Virus record (IMG/VR): IMGVR_UViG_3300046535_000970 | Coordinates: 1 to 51,615 of that record | Length of the DNA: 51,615 nt | DNA from: a virus | Reading direction: 5' to 3' (one strand) | Part shown: positions 12,590 to 20,032 of the stretch, piece after piece | How the letters are laid out: each line of letters begins with the position of its first letter | Position numbering within the stretch: the first letter of the stretch is position 1 | Notes under the pieces: generated by a model | Told to the model about the DNA's origin: nothing | The model's database searches: none | Seen by the model: the letters and a program-made list of their open reading frames with translations, nothing else | Position numbers and translations under genes: made by a program

Positions 12590-12808
12590 ATGCTTCTACT
12601 CTTAGCACCGATAGCCTTGGGGGGAATTGTTACGCTGCTGGTGTACATCGTGGTGATTTGTCTTGTGGCGTGGTTGTTCTACTGGCTCATCAACTACATC
12701 GGGCCACCTGAACCAATCAAGAAGATCGCGGTCGTGATTCTCGTCGTCGTGTTTGTGATTGTCCTGCTTTACCTATTGCTCGGAGCAGTACCAATGTTGG
12801 GGAGGTGA
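12590..12808 (+). CDS. Thivi_2564-like small membrane protein, 72 aa
   Basis: Two long hydrophobic segments (residues ~4-32 and ~46-66) surround a short polar loop NYIGPPEPIKKIAV. This architecture and the IKKI loop resemble the Thivi_2564 family of phage membrane proteins. Position at the head of a run of membrane genes suggests a role in lysis or membrane change. It has a good GGGAGG ribosome binding site. Confidence 0.65.
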   Translation: MLLLLAPIALGGIVTLLVYIVVICLVAWLFYWLINYIGPPEPIKKIAVVILVVVFVIVLLYLLLGAVPMLGR

Positions 12809-12811
12809 TAA

Positions 12812-13072
12812 ATGTTTGGCCGCGAACCAGCATTGATAATCGGCGCGATACAGGCGATTGTAGCCCTCGGGATAGGATTTGGGCTGCATGTTACCCCTGA
12901 GCAATTTGGATTGATTATGGCGGCAGTGACGGCCCTTCTCGCCGTACTCACGCGAAGTCAGACAGTTTCAAACCCTCAATCAGACGCCCTCATTAAGACC
13001 GCTGTAGAGATGCCCACTAACACCCCGGTTGAAGTAGTAAAATCAGTTCAAGCAGAAAAGGACGCACAATGA
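12812..13072 (+). CDS. holin-like membrane protein, 86 aa
   Basis: Begins FGREPALIIGAIQAIVALGI and continues LHVTPEQFGLIMAAVTALLA, two transmembrane helices separated by a short T-P-E-Q turn, then a polar tail. This layout is typical of small phage holins. It is the best holin candidate here, although no endolysin gene is next to it. Confidence 0.65.
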   Translation: MFGREPALIIGAIQAIVALGIGFGLHVTPEQFGLIMAAVTALLAVLTRSQTVSNPQSDALIKTAVEMPTNTPVEVVKSVQAEKDAQ

Positions 13073-13236
13073 ATTTCTTTATACCAATCGCACTGTCCAT
13101 ATTGCTCGCGCTAATTCAGAGTGGGAAGATACCCGCGTCGGCAGTCAAGGGACTACTGAAGCTTCGGGATGCTTTAAACCTGGCATTTCCGTCCGGCACG
13201 ACGCCCGCGGCGCATATTCAAATCACAGAGCAATGA
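13069..13236 (+). CDS. small protein with N-terminal membrane helix, 55 aa
   Basis: ATG 13069 overlaps the holin-like gene (ATGA). MNFFIPIALSILLALIQSGK is a membrane anchor; the remainder (PASAVKGLLKLRDALNLAF) is amphipathic. Its stop overlaps the next start. No family is recognised. Confidence 0.58.
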   Translation: MNFFIPIALSILLALIQSGKIPASAVKGLLKLRDALNLAFPSGTTPAAHIQITEQ

Positions 13237-13478
13237 CCCTCGGATTACTAACCGCGATCCTAATCGGGATTGCATTTATCATTTGGAGGCTAGAGAAAAT
13301 CATGGCTACATTGGCAGAAGTACAGGCAAGTTTCGCAAAGTTCGTGGCAGACATTAAAGCAGAAGTCGATGCATTACAGGCAAAGATTGACGCCGGGAAC
13401 ACGGTTGAAAGTGCCGATCTTGACACACTGAAGGCCCAAATTGACGCGGCAGACGCGGCAGTACCGCCGGCAGCGTAA
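13233..13478 (+). CDS. membrane-anchored coiled-coil protein, 81 aa
   Basis: One transmembrane helix (LGLLTAILIGIAFIIWRLE) is followed by a heptad-rich region (FAKFVADIKAEVDALQAKID) and an alanine-rich tail. The internal ATG 13302 could give a soluble form lacking the anchor. Similar anchor-plus-coil proteins recur in the next genes. Confidence 0.6.
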   Translation: MTLGLLTAILIGIAFIIWRLEKIMATLAEVQASFAKFVADIKAEVDALQAKIDAGNTVESADLDTLKAQIDAADAAVPPAA

Positions 13479-13487
13479 TCGCAATGA

Positions 13488-13775
13488 ATGTCCCCCGAAC
13501 TCACTCAGTTAATGGCTGGGGGAGCACTGGCGATCATCGTTATCGACCGAGTGTTTGGTCTGATTAAGCCATTGATCCAAAAGTCTCCAGACGGGGAGAC
13601 TGCTGGAAGTCAGAACAAGAACTATTGGATCGTGATATCTCAGCAATTAATGAAGGATGCGTTAATTCCTTTAGTTGAAATTATGCTGAGGTTAGAGCGA
13701 AACCAGACGGAGATGGTAAAGCTCCTTACGCGAGTCCGAAGCGATCAGAAGCGGCGAGAGGATGACGAAGATTAG
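13488..13775 (+). CDS. membrane protein with charged tail, 95 aa
   Basis: A short periplasmic or cytoplasmic start (MSPELTQLMAGG), a hydrophobic helix (ALAIIVIDRVFGLI), a polar linker, a second amphipathic helix and a charged end (RSDQKRREDDED). Two ATGs are close (13484 in another frame, 13488 used). No family is recognised. Confidence 0.58.
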   Translation: MSPELTQLMAGGALAIIVIDRVFGLIKPLIQKSPDGETAGSQNKNYWIVISQQLMKDALIPLVEIMLRLERNQTEMVKLLTRVRSDQKRREDDED

Positions 13776-13801
13776 TACGGGAGTTGCAGAGATGTTCGGG
13801 G

Positions 13802-14023
13802 ATGGATCGACTAGCGATTATAATGGCCATAATAGGCCTGCTGATAGCGTTAGCGACGTTTTTACTGACGCTCTCAGGACTTATCTACCCCAAGCCGTTA
13901 ATCGACTTAAAGAAGGAGTTTGAGCAATTCAAGGATACATACCGAGAGAAACACGAAAAGTTGGCGCGTGATGTCGCGCATCTCGAAGGGCAGCAGTCAG
14001 CTTCAATGAGTGAGAAAAAGTAA
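13802..14023 (+). CDS. membrane-anchored coiled-coil protein, 73 aa
   Basis: ATG 13802 gives an N-terminal transmembrane helix (RLAIIMAIIGLLIALATFLL) and a charged coiled coil (DLKKEFEQFKDTYREKHEKL). TTG 13784 is an alternative start adding six residues. Same plan as 13233-13478. Confidence 0.55.
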   Translation: MDRLAIIMAIIGLLIALATFLLTLSGLIYPKPLIDLKKEFEQFKDTYREKHEKLARDVAHLEGQQSASMSEKK

Positions 14024-14068
14024 GATGATCGTAACCAACTCCCGACACGTTGAAACGACAATGATTCA

Positions 14069-14521
14069 ATGAGTCAGAACTATGTCAAGTCAACCGTGCA
14101 TGAAATCTCCCAGAACGGCCAGAAAACGGCACAATCGTTGCCTAAAAACGCGCAAGGCTCATTCTGGGATTTCCTTATTCCGCGATGGGAGAAGCTCATA
14201 GTGGAAGGCCGAGAGGTCAAAGGGTTTGTAGTCTCGCCCGCGATGGCCGCGGTCGTACTGGCTTTTGCTTTGGGTTTGGCGGCGACTATTTACTGGCGGC
14301 TGAGCGATCAGATGTCGAGTCAGCACGACTTAATCATCGAGTTACGGACTTCATTGAGGGACCACACAGACGCGGAGACTGAATACCGCCGGGAAACCAA
14401 AGAAACGATAGCCACGCAGAAGGTTTATTTCGACTCACTAAGTAATCAGGTATATGCGCTCAAGGGTATTTTGACACCTGAGCAATCACGGAGACTGGAA
14501 GCGGCCACGCGCCGCAACTAA
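14069..14521 (+). CDS. single-pass membrane protein with coiled-coil domain, 150 aa
   Basis: About 50 polar residues precede a transmembrane helix (AMAAVVLAFALGLAATIYW), then a long helical domain rich in charge (LIIELRTSLRDHTDAETEYR). It could span the envelope like an inner-membrane spanin, but no outer-membrane partner with a lipobox is visible nearby. Confidence 0.55.
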   Translation: MSQNYVKSTVHEISQNGQKTAQSLPKNAQGSFWDFLIPRWEKLIVEGREVKGFVVSPAMAAVVLAFALGLAATIYWRLSDQMSSQHDLIIELRTSLRDHTDAETEYRRETKETIATQKVYFDSLSNQVYALKGILTPEQSRRLEAATRRN

Positions 14522-14532
14522 GGAGAATCCCC

Positions 14533-14808
14533 TTGTCTAACGGAAATGACCCCGAACCTTGCGATGCGAGCTGTCAGGCCAAGATTATCCTCAACGGTGA
14601 CAACGCTGCGGCCTTAATCACAGCAGTATGTGAAGCCTCTCAACACTTCACGTCAAATGGTGGGAAACTGAAGCGGGGTAAAGAGCTAATCGACCGTCTA
14701 AACAGCCTGGAAGATGGTGCCGTTGAGTTACAGCAATTCTTTCTGCGAGAATGTGTAGGGTACACGGGTGAAGTCGGCGCAATGCTGCAAGGTTCTAACA
14801 AAGAATAA
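14533..14808 (+). CDS. hypothetical protein, 91 aa (TTG start)
   Basis: TTG 14533 is placed ideally behind AAGGAGAATCCCC, so this non-ATG start is well supported. The product contains CDASCQAK near the N-terminus and then predominantly helical sequence. It is the last gene before a strong hairpin and the convergent operon. Not recognised. Confidence 0.6.
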   Translation: MSNGNDPEPCDASCQAKIILNGDNAAALITAVCEASQHFTSNGGKLKRGKELIDRLNSLEDGAVELQQFFLRECVGYTGEVGAMLQGSNKE

Positions 14809-14830
14809 GCCGCTGGCGCGAACCAGCGGC
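14809..14830. terminator. hairpin between convergent operons
   Basis: GCCGCTGG (14809-14816) and CCAGCGGC (14823-14830) form a perfect eight-pair stem with loop CGCGAA. It lies directly after the stop of the rightward block and downstream of the leftward operon. On the minus strand TTATTCTTTG follows, so it may end transcription from both sides. Confidence 0.6.
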
Positions 14831-14868
14831 CTAATAGAGCAAGTCACTTACCAGTTAAATTGCCCCGT

Positions 14869-15036
14869 CTAATCTCTAACGATTACACCTTTCACGACTT
14901 TCTCCTTTTTAGCCTTAGCCCATCGAGCCAGGACAGCTTTACGAGCGATAGCAGACCGTTGGGCGGCATTTAATGACTTAGCTCGTGCTTTGCCGCCTAA
15001 TTTGCCCATCTCGACTGCGGCGGGATTTTTAGGCAT
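14869..15036 (-). CDS. small basic KLGGKARA-type protein, 55 aa
   Basis: ATG 15036 has the strong site GGAGGTG and overlaps the upstream stop (TAATG). The sequence has AVEMGKLGGKARAKSLNAAQ followed by RSAIARKAVLARW, a motif common in small basic proteins of bacteria and phages that are thought to contact nucleic acid. It is the last gene of the leftward four-gene operon. Confidence 0.65.
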   Translation of the reverse strand: MPKNPAAVEMGKLGGKARAKSLNAAQRSAIARKAVLARWAKAKKEKVVKGVIVRD

Positions 15037-15386
15037 TAGGACACCTCCGCAAGTTTGAGAGCTTCGCGAGCTATTTCACGCGGGCAAGAAGGCGTCGGGC
15101 CGTGGTCGCAAGGTTCTGCCGCTATTTGTCGCAATTTCAAGACGATGTTGTGGTCGGTAACGATTTGCTTAAGGTTGTCTTGAGATGCTTGACGGACGGA
15201 TTGATATTGGAATGCGTTCAATAGTCCAAAGTGTTTTGGGTTCGGGGCGCGAACTATTGAGCGTTGGCCATCATTGATTTCGTATTCATCAACGCGCCAG
15301 ACGGACGCCATACCAGCGCGGGACGCGGGCGACTCAGACGATACGTTAGAAGGGTTCTTTTCTTCATTTACCTGAAGTTTTTGCAT
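15036..15386 (-). CDS. hypothetical protein, 116 aa
   Basis: AAAAGGAGAAAATC precedes ATG 15386, a leader shared in style with the next two upstream genes. The N-terminus is polar; SPASRAGMASV is encoded by the GC-rich dispersed repeat at 15313-15339. The C-terminal part is helical with CDHGPTPSCP. Not recognised. Confidence 0.6.
   Translation of the reverse strand: MQKLQVNEEKNPSNVSSESPASRAGMASVWRVDEYEINDGQRSIVRAPNPKHFGLLNAFQYQSVRQASQDNLKQIVTDHNIVLKLRQIAAEPCDHGPTPSCPREIAREALKLAEVS
15313..15339. repeat. GC-rich dispersed repeat, coding copy
   Basis: CCAGCGCGGGACGCGGGCGA and the next seven bases match the reverse strand of 51027-51053 except for one inserted base in each. Here it lies inside a gene; at 51 kb it is between genes. 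Confidence 0.65.
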
Positions 15387-15441
15387 GATTTTCTCCTTTT
15401 GTTGAGTGAATAGATGTTAGAATGTCTCTAGCTCTTTGAGA

Positions 15442-15915
15442 TTAGGCAGCTTTAGCGATTGGCTTGAAGTCCCACGCGGCTTGATCGTATTCGGGAGACT
15501 CGCAAGCGATCGACAGTGCGATGCTATAGATTAGCTTTTCAAGCCGTTTGTAGATTTCCGACTGTGGGACATCGCCTTCACTCATTTGATAGTTCAAGCA
15601 GGTCAAATGCTTGAGAAGTTGATAGGGCGACCATTGCGGCCAAAAGCCTGTGCGCGTAATATTGACTGTCTCTGGCTCCGACGAATCGTTGTAGCGTTGT
15701 CCGACTGCTCGCACGTTGGCCGCGTACAGCTCACCAGTGACCTTCTGAGCGGTTTCAAAGGCATCGGACGCATAATCGCCTAAGCCTAAGAATTGGCGAA
15801 CGTCGCGGGCGACAGAGTAGTTTAGATCGCAGACGTTGTTTGAATGCTCAGCGCGGCAAGCTAATTCGGTCGCTAACTGGCTGAATCCTTCGGAAAGCAT
15901 TACAAAAGCTGACAT
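15442..15915 (-). CDS. hypothetical helical protein, 157 aa
   Basis: A strong leader, TAAGGAGAAAAC, precedes ATG 15915. The sequence is mainly helical (MLSEGFSQLATELACRAEH; YKRLEKLIYSIALSIACES) with scattered cysteines but no clear metal motif. Its neighbours in the operon are small and unknown. Not recognised. Confidence 0.62.
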   Translation of the reverse strand: MSAFVMLSEGFSQLATELACRAEHSNNVCDLNYSVARDVRQFLGLGDYASDAFETAQKVTGELYAANVRAVGQRYNDSSEPETVNITRTGFWPQWSPYQLLKHLTCLNYQMSEGDVPQSEIYKRLEKLIYSIALSIACESPEYDQAAWDFKPIAKAA

Positions 15916-15947
15916 GATGTTTTCTCCTTAGTAGTTAATCGAACGGG

Positions 15948-16154
15948 TTAGTACAAGTTGTTAGCTCTTTGACTTCGAGCTTGACGAGTTTCGCGGCCTA
16001 CCTGCTCGAACAGGTTAGACTCGACATAGACGCGTTGATTCCCGCAGAACGTACAGATTGATTGCTGCATTGCTTCCTTTGCTGCGTCAGTTACGGGTTC
16101 GAGGGAATTGGTCAGGCATCTGTCGTTTGAGCATTTTGTCTTTTGAGTGTTCAT
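15948..16154 (-). CDS. small zinc-ribbon-like protein, 68 aa
   Basis: ATG 16154 was chosen for AAAAGGAGAAACAACAA; upstream codons are promoter DNA. CSNDRCL and CTFCGNQRV give a four-cysteine set separated by about 27 residues. It is the first gene of the leftward operon; role unknown. Confidence 0.62.
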   Translation of the reverse strand: MNTQKTKCSNDRCLTNSLEPVTDAAKEAMQQSICTFCGNQRVYVESNLFEQVGRETRQARSQRANNLY

Positions 16155-16197
16155 TTGTTGTTTCTCCTTTTGGGTTAATCGAACAAACACAAGATAA

Positions 16198-16226
16198 TGC
16201 TTAACGGTAAGAATGTCTAGTGTCAA
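16198..16226 (-). promoter_or_regulatory. possible leftward promoter with dyad
   Basis: TTGACA (16226-16221), 17 bp and TAAGCA (16203-16198; weak). The dyad CTTA-ACGG-TAAG overlaps the -10 box and resembles the CCTAACGGACAG operators at 6.05-6.15 kb. Confidence 0.4.
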
Positions 16227-16246
16227 GATGACCGAATGAAGATTTA

Positions 16247-16275
16247 TTTTCACTTTCACGGATTAGGTGTAGAAT
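16247..16275 (+). promoter_or_regulatory. possible promoter of the terminase operon
   Basis: TTTTCA (16247-16252), 17 bp and TAGAAT (16270-16275), nine bases before ATG 16285. A short AAGGA also lies just before that ATG, so either leaderless or very short-leader initiation is possible. Confidence 0.45.
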
Positions 16276-16284
16276 GCTAAGGAA

Positions 16285-16791
16285 ATGAGGCCGCAGCACA
16301 GAAAGTTTGCCGCAGAGTACATCAAGAACGGCTTTAATGGCGTGCAGGCGGTCTACGCAGCCGGCTACAAACTCGGATACGACGCAGCTTGCGTCAGGGC
16401 ATCTACGCTATTAAGGAATATTAAGGTGGCTGAACAAATCGACAAACACATCAATAAATCCAAAATGAGCGCTGATGAAGTACTCGAAGAACTCAGCTCA
16501 GTTGCAAACTCACAAACCAAAATCAGCGAACAATCTAAGATGAAAGCTCTCGAAATGTTAGCTAAAGCTCACAACCTGGTTGATAAACGCGCCGAACAAC
16601 CCAGAGAATCTAACCGCGACAACCAACTCCACCAAGCTAAATCCTCCTACATACTAGCCGCCCTTCCTGAACTCCAACTGAATAACCCAGATTTGCCCAT
16701 AATTGACCTCCAGGTCCTTGCTGAGCAGAAGTTCAACGACTGGCTTAACTCGCTGAATCTAACGCCTGTAATCACAGACCAAGTGCAATAA
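16285..16791 (+). CDS. terS: terminase small subunit, 168 aa
   Basis: The N-terminal HTH domain has the terminase-small pattern RPQHRKFAAEYIKNGFNGVQ, then AVYAAGYK, a helix ending in LLRNIKVAEQIDKHI, and a charged coiled coil (SADEVLEELSSVAN; KMKALEMLAKAHNLV). Such proteins recognise the packaging site and present DNA to the large subunit. The large subunit is 8 kb downstream at 24801, an unusually wide separation. Confidence 0.78.
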   Translation: MRPQHRKFAAEYIKNGFNGVQAVYAAGYKLGYDAACVRASTLLRNIKVAEQIDKHINKSKMSADEVLEELSSVANSQTKISEQSKMKALEMLAKAHNLVDKRAEQPRESNRDNQLHQAKSSYILAALPELQLNNPDLPIIDLQVLAEQKFNDWLNSLNLTPVITDQVQ

Positions 16792-16817
16792 GTGTTTAAC
16801 TATCAGCTACTTAGCTG

Positions 16818-16826
16818 TGATATACT
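16818..16826 (+). promoter_or_regulatory. extended -10 promoter TGATATACT
   Basis: TG-n-TATACT ends six bases before ATG 16833. No good -35 box and no standard ribosome binding site are present, so a leaderless transcript is likely. Confidence 0.52.
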
Positions 16827-16832
16827 GGTGAA

Positions 16833-17198
16833 ATGAAACCGCGCAAACCACGAGGCGTTCCGGCTGGTAGACATGTTGGAACGGTCTATCTCATCACCGA
16901 CGGAACATTCTGTAAAATAGGCTTCGCAAAGGACTTAGCCGCACGATTGCAGACGCTTCAGAACGCCACGCCGTATGAACTGCGCGTGGTTGACGCGATC
17001 CAGACTGATGATGTGCGCGGTCTTGAAGCCTTCCTGCACGGCCTGTTCGCCGCTAAACACCATAGGAATGAGTGGTTTACCAATATCACATTAACCGAGT
17101 GGCGAGCCAAGGCAGCGCATGCGCAACAGCTGCTGGTCGAGTCATATCAAGACTACCTACCTCTGCGCTTAGTTGCTAACGCTAGGCAACTCAACTAG
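16833..17198 (+). CDS. T5orf172/GIY-YIG-type nuclease-like protein, 121 aa
   Basis: The sequence HVGTVYLITDGTFCKIGFAK matches the GxVYLI...f-x-KIG core of the T5orf172/Mug113 branch of the GIY-YIG superfamily; it continues with RLQTLQNATPYEL, then GLEAFLHGLFAAK and RNEWF, which are its later conserved blocks (E-x-x-L-H and EWF). These proteins are presumed DNA endonucleases and are frequent in phages. It is located between terminase and a regulator gene. Confidence 0.8.
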   Translation: MKPRKPRGVPAGRHVGTVYLITDGTFCKIGFAKDLAARLQTLQNATPYELRVVDAIQTDDVRGLEAFLHGLFAAKHHRNEWFTNITLTEWRAKAAHAQQLLVESYQDYLPLRLVANARQLN

Positions 17199-17387
17199 AT
17201 AGCTCTACATTATCAGACGCACATTGTTGAACTGTGCCGTCTGTGCAACCGACTGACCTGGCACGACTTGAGCCGTGCACCCTGGCCCGGGGAAAGCATG
17301 CTTACCTGCGACGAGAAGGTTATTGTCTCTGTAAGCGCGTGGGAGTAGTGTCAGATTTGAAAAAATTTAAAACTTTTTCTGGGGTGT

Positions 17388-17432
17388 GTTATACGGCTGC
17401 TATACAAACTGCTATACACTGGCTATGCGATG
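17388..17432 (+). promoter_or_regulatory. four tandem 11-12 bp repeats, probable operator
   Basis: GTTATACGGCT, GCTATACAAACT, GCTATACACTG and GCTATGCGATG follow head to tail at 17388-17432. They overlap a possible promoter (TTTAAA, 18 bp, TATACG) and end 17 bases before a ribbon-helix-helix gene. Such regulators typically bind short direct repeats, so autoregulation is likely. The rest of 17199-17387 shows no convincing gene. Confidence 0.6.
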
Positions 17433-17449
17433 TGGTAGAGTGGGTGGGG

Positions 17450-17815
17450 ATGGCAAAGCAGCAATTCAATCGGCGGTTATCAGCGGAGGCGATAGCGGCA
17501 ATTAATTGGTGGGCGAAGGAAGATTCGACGCCTGCGCGGAGGGTAACGGACACGGAGATAGTTGAGCGGGCGATAGCGATGTACGACTTGCACCGTCAGA
17601 GGGTGGTAGAGGCAAAGCCGCCCACGGTGGTAGCCGTGCCGATGGTGGTGGAGTCGAAGCAGGAAGCGCCGTTTCATCCGACGTGTCGGCACTGTGGGGA
17701 GACGTTTGGGGCGTGGAACCGGGCAGCGTCGATATGTTCGGAGTGTAAGCGGAGTGGGCATGGCGGGGATGCGCGAGAGTGTTCGGTGTGTCTATTGAGA
17801 CAGGGAGGGTTATGA
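17450..17815 (+). CDS. ribbon-helix-helix regulator with C-terminal zinc ribbon, 121 aa
   Basis: ATG 17450 directly follows GGTGGGG. The first ~45 residues, QQFNRRLSAEAIAAINWWAK, then VTDTEIVERAIAMYDL, show the RHH layout: one beta strand followed by two helices. The C-terminus has CRHCGETF, CSECKRSG and ECSVC, a zinc ribbon. It is probably a DNA-binding regulator acting on the tandem repeats upstream. The upstream frame extension to 17234 overlaps those repeats and is not used. Confidence 0.68.
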   Translation: MAKQQFNRRLSAEAIAAINWWAKEDSTPARRVTDTEIVERAIAMYDLHRQRVVEAKPPTVVAVPMVVESKQEAPFHPTCRHCGETFGAWNRAASICSECKRSGHGGDARECSVCLLRQGGL

Positions 17816-17988
17816 CAAAAGCGGAAGTGGCATTTCAGATTGGCGAGTTGTTGAAGTCGTCCGGGTTAGGGTATGACGATCAGGTTAAAGCAATCTCGAT
17901 GGCGCGGGTGGCATTACAGCCGCGGGTAGGGTTGGAAGAGTGGCGCAATAGTCGGAAGCCGCTGACGAAGCCGGGAGAGAAGAAATGA
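17812..17988 (+). CDS. hypothetical protein, 58 aa
   Basis: ATG 17812 follows GGGAGGG and overlaps the RHH stop (ATGA). Helical (KAEVAFQIGELLKSSG; DDQVKAISMARVAL) with a basic tail. Not recognised. Confidence 0.6.
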   Translation: MTKAEVAFQIGELLKSSGLGYDDQVKAISMARVALQPRVGLEEWRNSRKPLTKPGEKK

Positions 17989-18440
17989 GTCCTAACGACA
18001 TTGAAGTTCTGCTGTATTATCATCGTTCTCGTGACCCGCACGAACGAATTGATGCTCCCGCGGTTCAGGACGCAACAGATCGATTCTTGGAAGCGCGATT
18101 GATTATTCCGCGCAACGAATCTCTGGTGCCCGACGCTTACAAGTTGACCGAAGGCGGGGAAATGTTGGTCAAGCAACTGTGTGCTGTTCCTTTTCCCGTT
18201 TTGAAGTGGGTTGCGGGTGATGAACTTGTGGGGTGCGGTGTTCTCACCAGAGGAAGTAATAGTGAGGCTGAATTAAAGAATGAGATAGTAGAAGCAGCGG
18301 TGCAGTACGTTAAGGGCGTTGGCTATGACGGTAGTTCGTTGCAGCAAGAGCATGAAGCGACTGCGCAGTTTGTGGACAATTACAACGCCTTCATGTCGTC
18401 AGTTCGTGCGTTAATCAAAGCTCGTGAGGAATCAAAATGA
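17985..18440 (+). CDS. hypothetical protein with winged-helix-like N-terminus, 151 aa
   Basis: The first ~70 residues (NDIEVLLYYHRSRDPHERID, ATDRFLEARLIIPRNES, YKLTEGGEMLV) follow the helix-helix-wing pattern of small phage wHTH modules in which LTEGGEML is the wing end. The rest is helical. It overlaps both neighbours by four bases. Confidence 0.6.
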   Translation: MSPNDIEVLLYYHRSRDPHERIDAPAVQDATDRFLEARLIIPRNESLVPDAYKLTEGGEMLVKQLCAVPFPVLKWVAGDELVGCGVLTRGSNSEAELKNEIVEAAVQYVKGVGYDGSSLQQEHEATAQFVDNYNAFMSSVRALIKAREESK

Positions 18441-18589
18441 AAATCTGGCTGATCGTTCTGACTGTTCTGGTTGTGTTGTTAATCTTGCGGGCTATTCTCA
18501 GGGCGGTTCAAGACGCGCATCACGCCGCGGAGTTAGAAAAACTTTGCGAACGCGCTAAGCAGATGAAGAAGGATCGAGGAATTTTATGA
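18437..18589 (+). CDS. small membrane protein, 50 aa
   Basis: ATG 18437 overlaps the previous stop. The N-terminal hydrophobic helix (IWLIVLTVLVVLLILRAIL) is followed by a charged amphipathic helix. Probably an inner-membrane protein of unknown role. Confidence 0.58.
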   Translation: MKIWLIVLTVLVVLLILRAILRAVQDAHHAAELEKLCERAKQMKKDRGIL

Positions 18590-18762
18590 ACGACGAAGAG
18601 TTGAAACTGGCGAAGAATGTCGGCGAACAAATGAGCGGGAAGATTCTTTGTCCTCGTGAGTGCGTTGAGGGGCAGACACTTTCTACGTTTGGGGATTTTG
18701 AAGATCAACTATTTTGTCCTCATTGCGAAATGGAAGTTCATCTCACGGTAAAATATGGGTGA
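18586..18762 (+). CDS. small zinc-ribbon protein, 58 aa
   Basis: ATG 18586 overlaps the previous stop (ATGA). CPREC and CPHCEMEVHL are separated by about 24 residues, a rubredoxin-like zinc ribbon. Function unknown. Confidence 0.6.
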   Translation: MNDEELKLAKNVGEQMSGKILCPRECVEGQTLSTFGDFEDQLFCPHCEMEVHLTVKYG

Positions 18763-18793
18763 CGAAGCGCGGTTTTGGTAGTATTCTGCGTTC

Positions 18794-20032
18794 ATGCCAA
18801 TCACCACGGACATTCTTGCGCAGTTGAAGAAGATACAGCAGCCGACGAGTGAAGCGCCGAGTCTATTTCTAAAAGTTCCGAATTCAGATTTAATGAGCAA
18901 GGTAACGCGGGGGAACCCTGATGCTCCTGCGCCGATTTCAGTTCCACAGCCGGCAGATGTGACATCTTCTCTTGGTGACGTACAGAGGGTTGATCCGACG
19001 GCGAGGCCGGGGCAGTCTTTGTTGGACGTGTTAAGGACGGCAGGGGTGCGGAGTCCGGTAACGCAGACACCTGAGGGAGTAACGGAAGGTGCGCCGACGC
19101 CGATGGGCCATGGATTCTGGAATCGGTTAAAGAAGGTTGGTGAAGGGGCGGTAATTGGGATGGGGCAGCAGGCGCGGCTGAACGCTCAGTCAGGACGTCC
19201 GCAGAGTTTAGAGAGTTTGTTGGGAGCTGGCGCTGCGGGTGGAGTTGTTGGGGGAGTAAATCCGATTTCGATTGATGTGTTGAGGCGACAGAACGAGATT
19301 GGGCAGGCAGAGAGTGATCAGTTCCGTCAGGGCGAGTTAGATAAACAGCAGGCAGAGGCTGAGGGGGCGAGGCAGAAGCCATTAATTGATTTGGCGAGAG
19401 TTCAGCAGGAAGCACAGAGAGCACAGGATGCGGCGGCGAGAGAGAACGCCCGGACGGATGAGATTGCACGACACAATCGGGCGACCGAGGGTAAGACGCC
19501 AACCACCAAGGTTGGAACGCACGTGGTCGGCGGGAAGTTAGTAGATGACACGGGGAAAGTTATTTACGATTCTGGCCCGCAGGCTGACAAGGTGGACATT
19601 CGTCAAGGAGAAGAACGTCAACGCAAGTTCGACGCAGCGCAACGGGAGTTGGGTACTTTAATCGAACAAGAAAAGAACGCGGCGTCGTTAAAAGACCAGA
19701 AGGCGACGGCATTGACTACCTTGGAAGCACAGGACGCGGCGGGAGATGCCAATATGCGGGCAACTCTAAAACCTCAACTGGATCGCGCTCGGTCAGAATA
19801 TGAAAACGCGCAGAAGTTTTATGAGGGATTTGGCGCGCAGAAAACAAAAGCCCAGAAAGCGGTGGATGAAAATGCGCCAACCCAAGCACCACCGGCGACT
19901 GGCCCGATTAAGCCCGCAAAAGATGGGAAGTACCATTACACGACCGACCAGATCAGGGCGGCAGCAGGAGCAAACTTTGACAAAGTCTACGCACAGTTAA
20001 AAGCCAATCCAAAGGTTAAAATAGACGAGTAG
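18794..20032 (+). CDS. internal virion (ejection) protein candidate, 412 aa
   Basis: A proline/glycine-rich N-terminal third is followed by a long charged helical domain rich in Q, E and A (about residues 150-250 and 280-370), the composition of podovirus internal or ejection proteins. No catalytic motif is seen. It overlaps the transglycosylase gene by a TAGTG junction, and the two probably enter the same complex. There is no ribosome binding site before ATG 18794. TAGTAT lies nine bases upstream, or TATTCT six bases upstream, so it may be leaderless. Confidence 0.6.
   Translation: MPITTDILAQLKKIQQPTSEAPSLFLKVPNSDLMSKVTRGNPDAPAPISVPQPADVTSSLGDVQRVDPTARPGQSLLDVLRTAGVRSPVTQTPEGVTEGAPTPMGHGFWNRLKKVGEGAVIGMGQQARLNAQSGRPQSLESLLGAGAAGGVVGGVNPISIDVLRRQNEIGQAESDQFRQGELDKQQAEAEGARQKPLIDLARVQQEAQRAQDAAARENARTDEIARHNRATEGKTPTTKVGTHVVGGKLVDDTGKVIYDSGPQADKVDIRQGEERQRKFDAAQRELGTLIEQEKNAASLKDQKATALTTLEAQDAAGDANMRATLKPQLDRARSEYENAQKFYEGFGAQKTKAQKAVDENAPTQAPPATGPIKPAKDGKYHYTTDQIRAAAGANFDKVYAQLKANPKVKIDE

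Noticed and set aside
17199-17449. Short cysteine-containing frame before the ribbon-helix-helix gene
   Set aside because: No start codon with a ribosome binding site or -10 box; the region is better explained as promoter and operator.
18801-19502. 233-codon minus-strand open frame within the ejection protein gene
   Set aside because: Serine/proline/leucine-rich shadow of a low-complexity gene on the other strand, no ribosome binding site.
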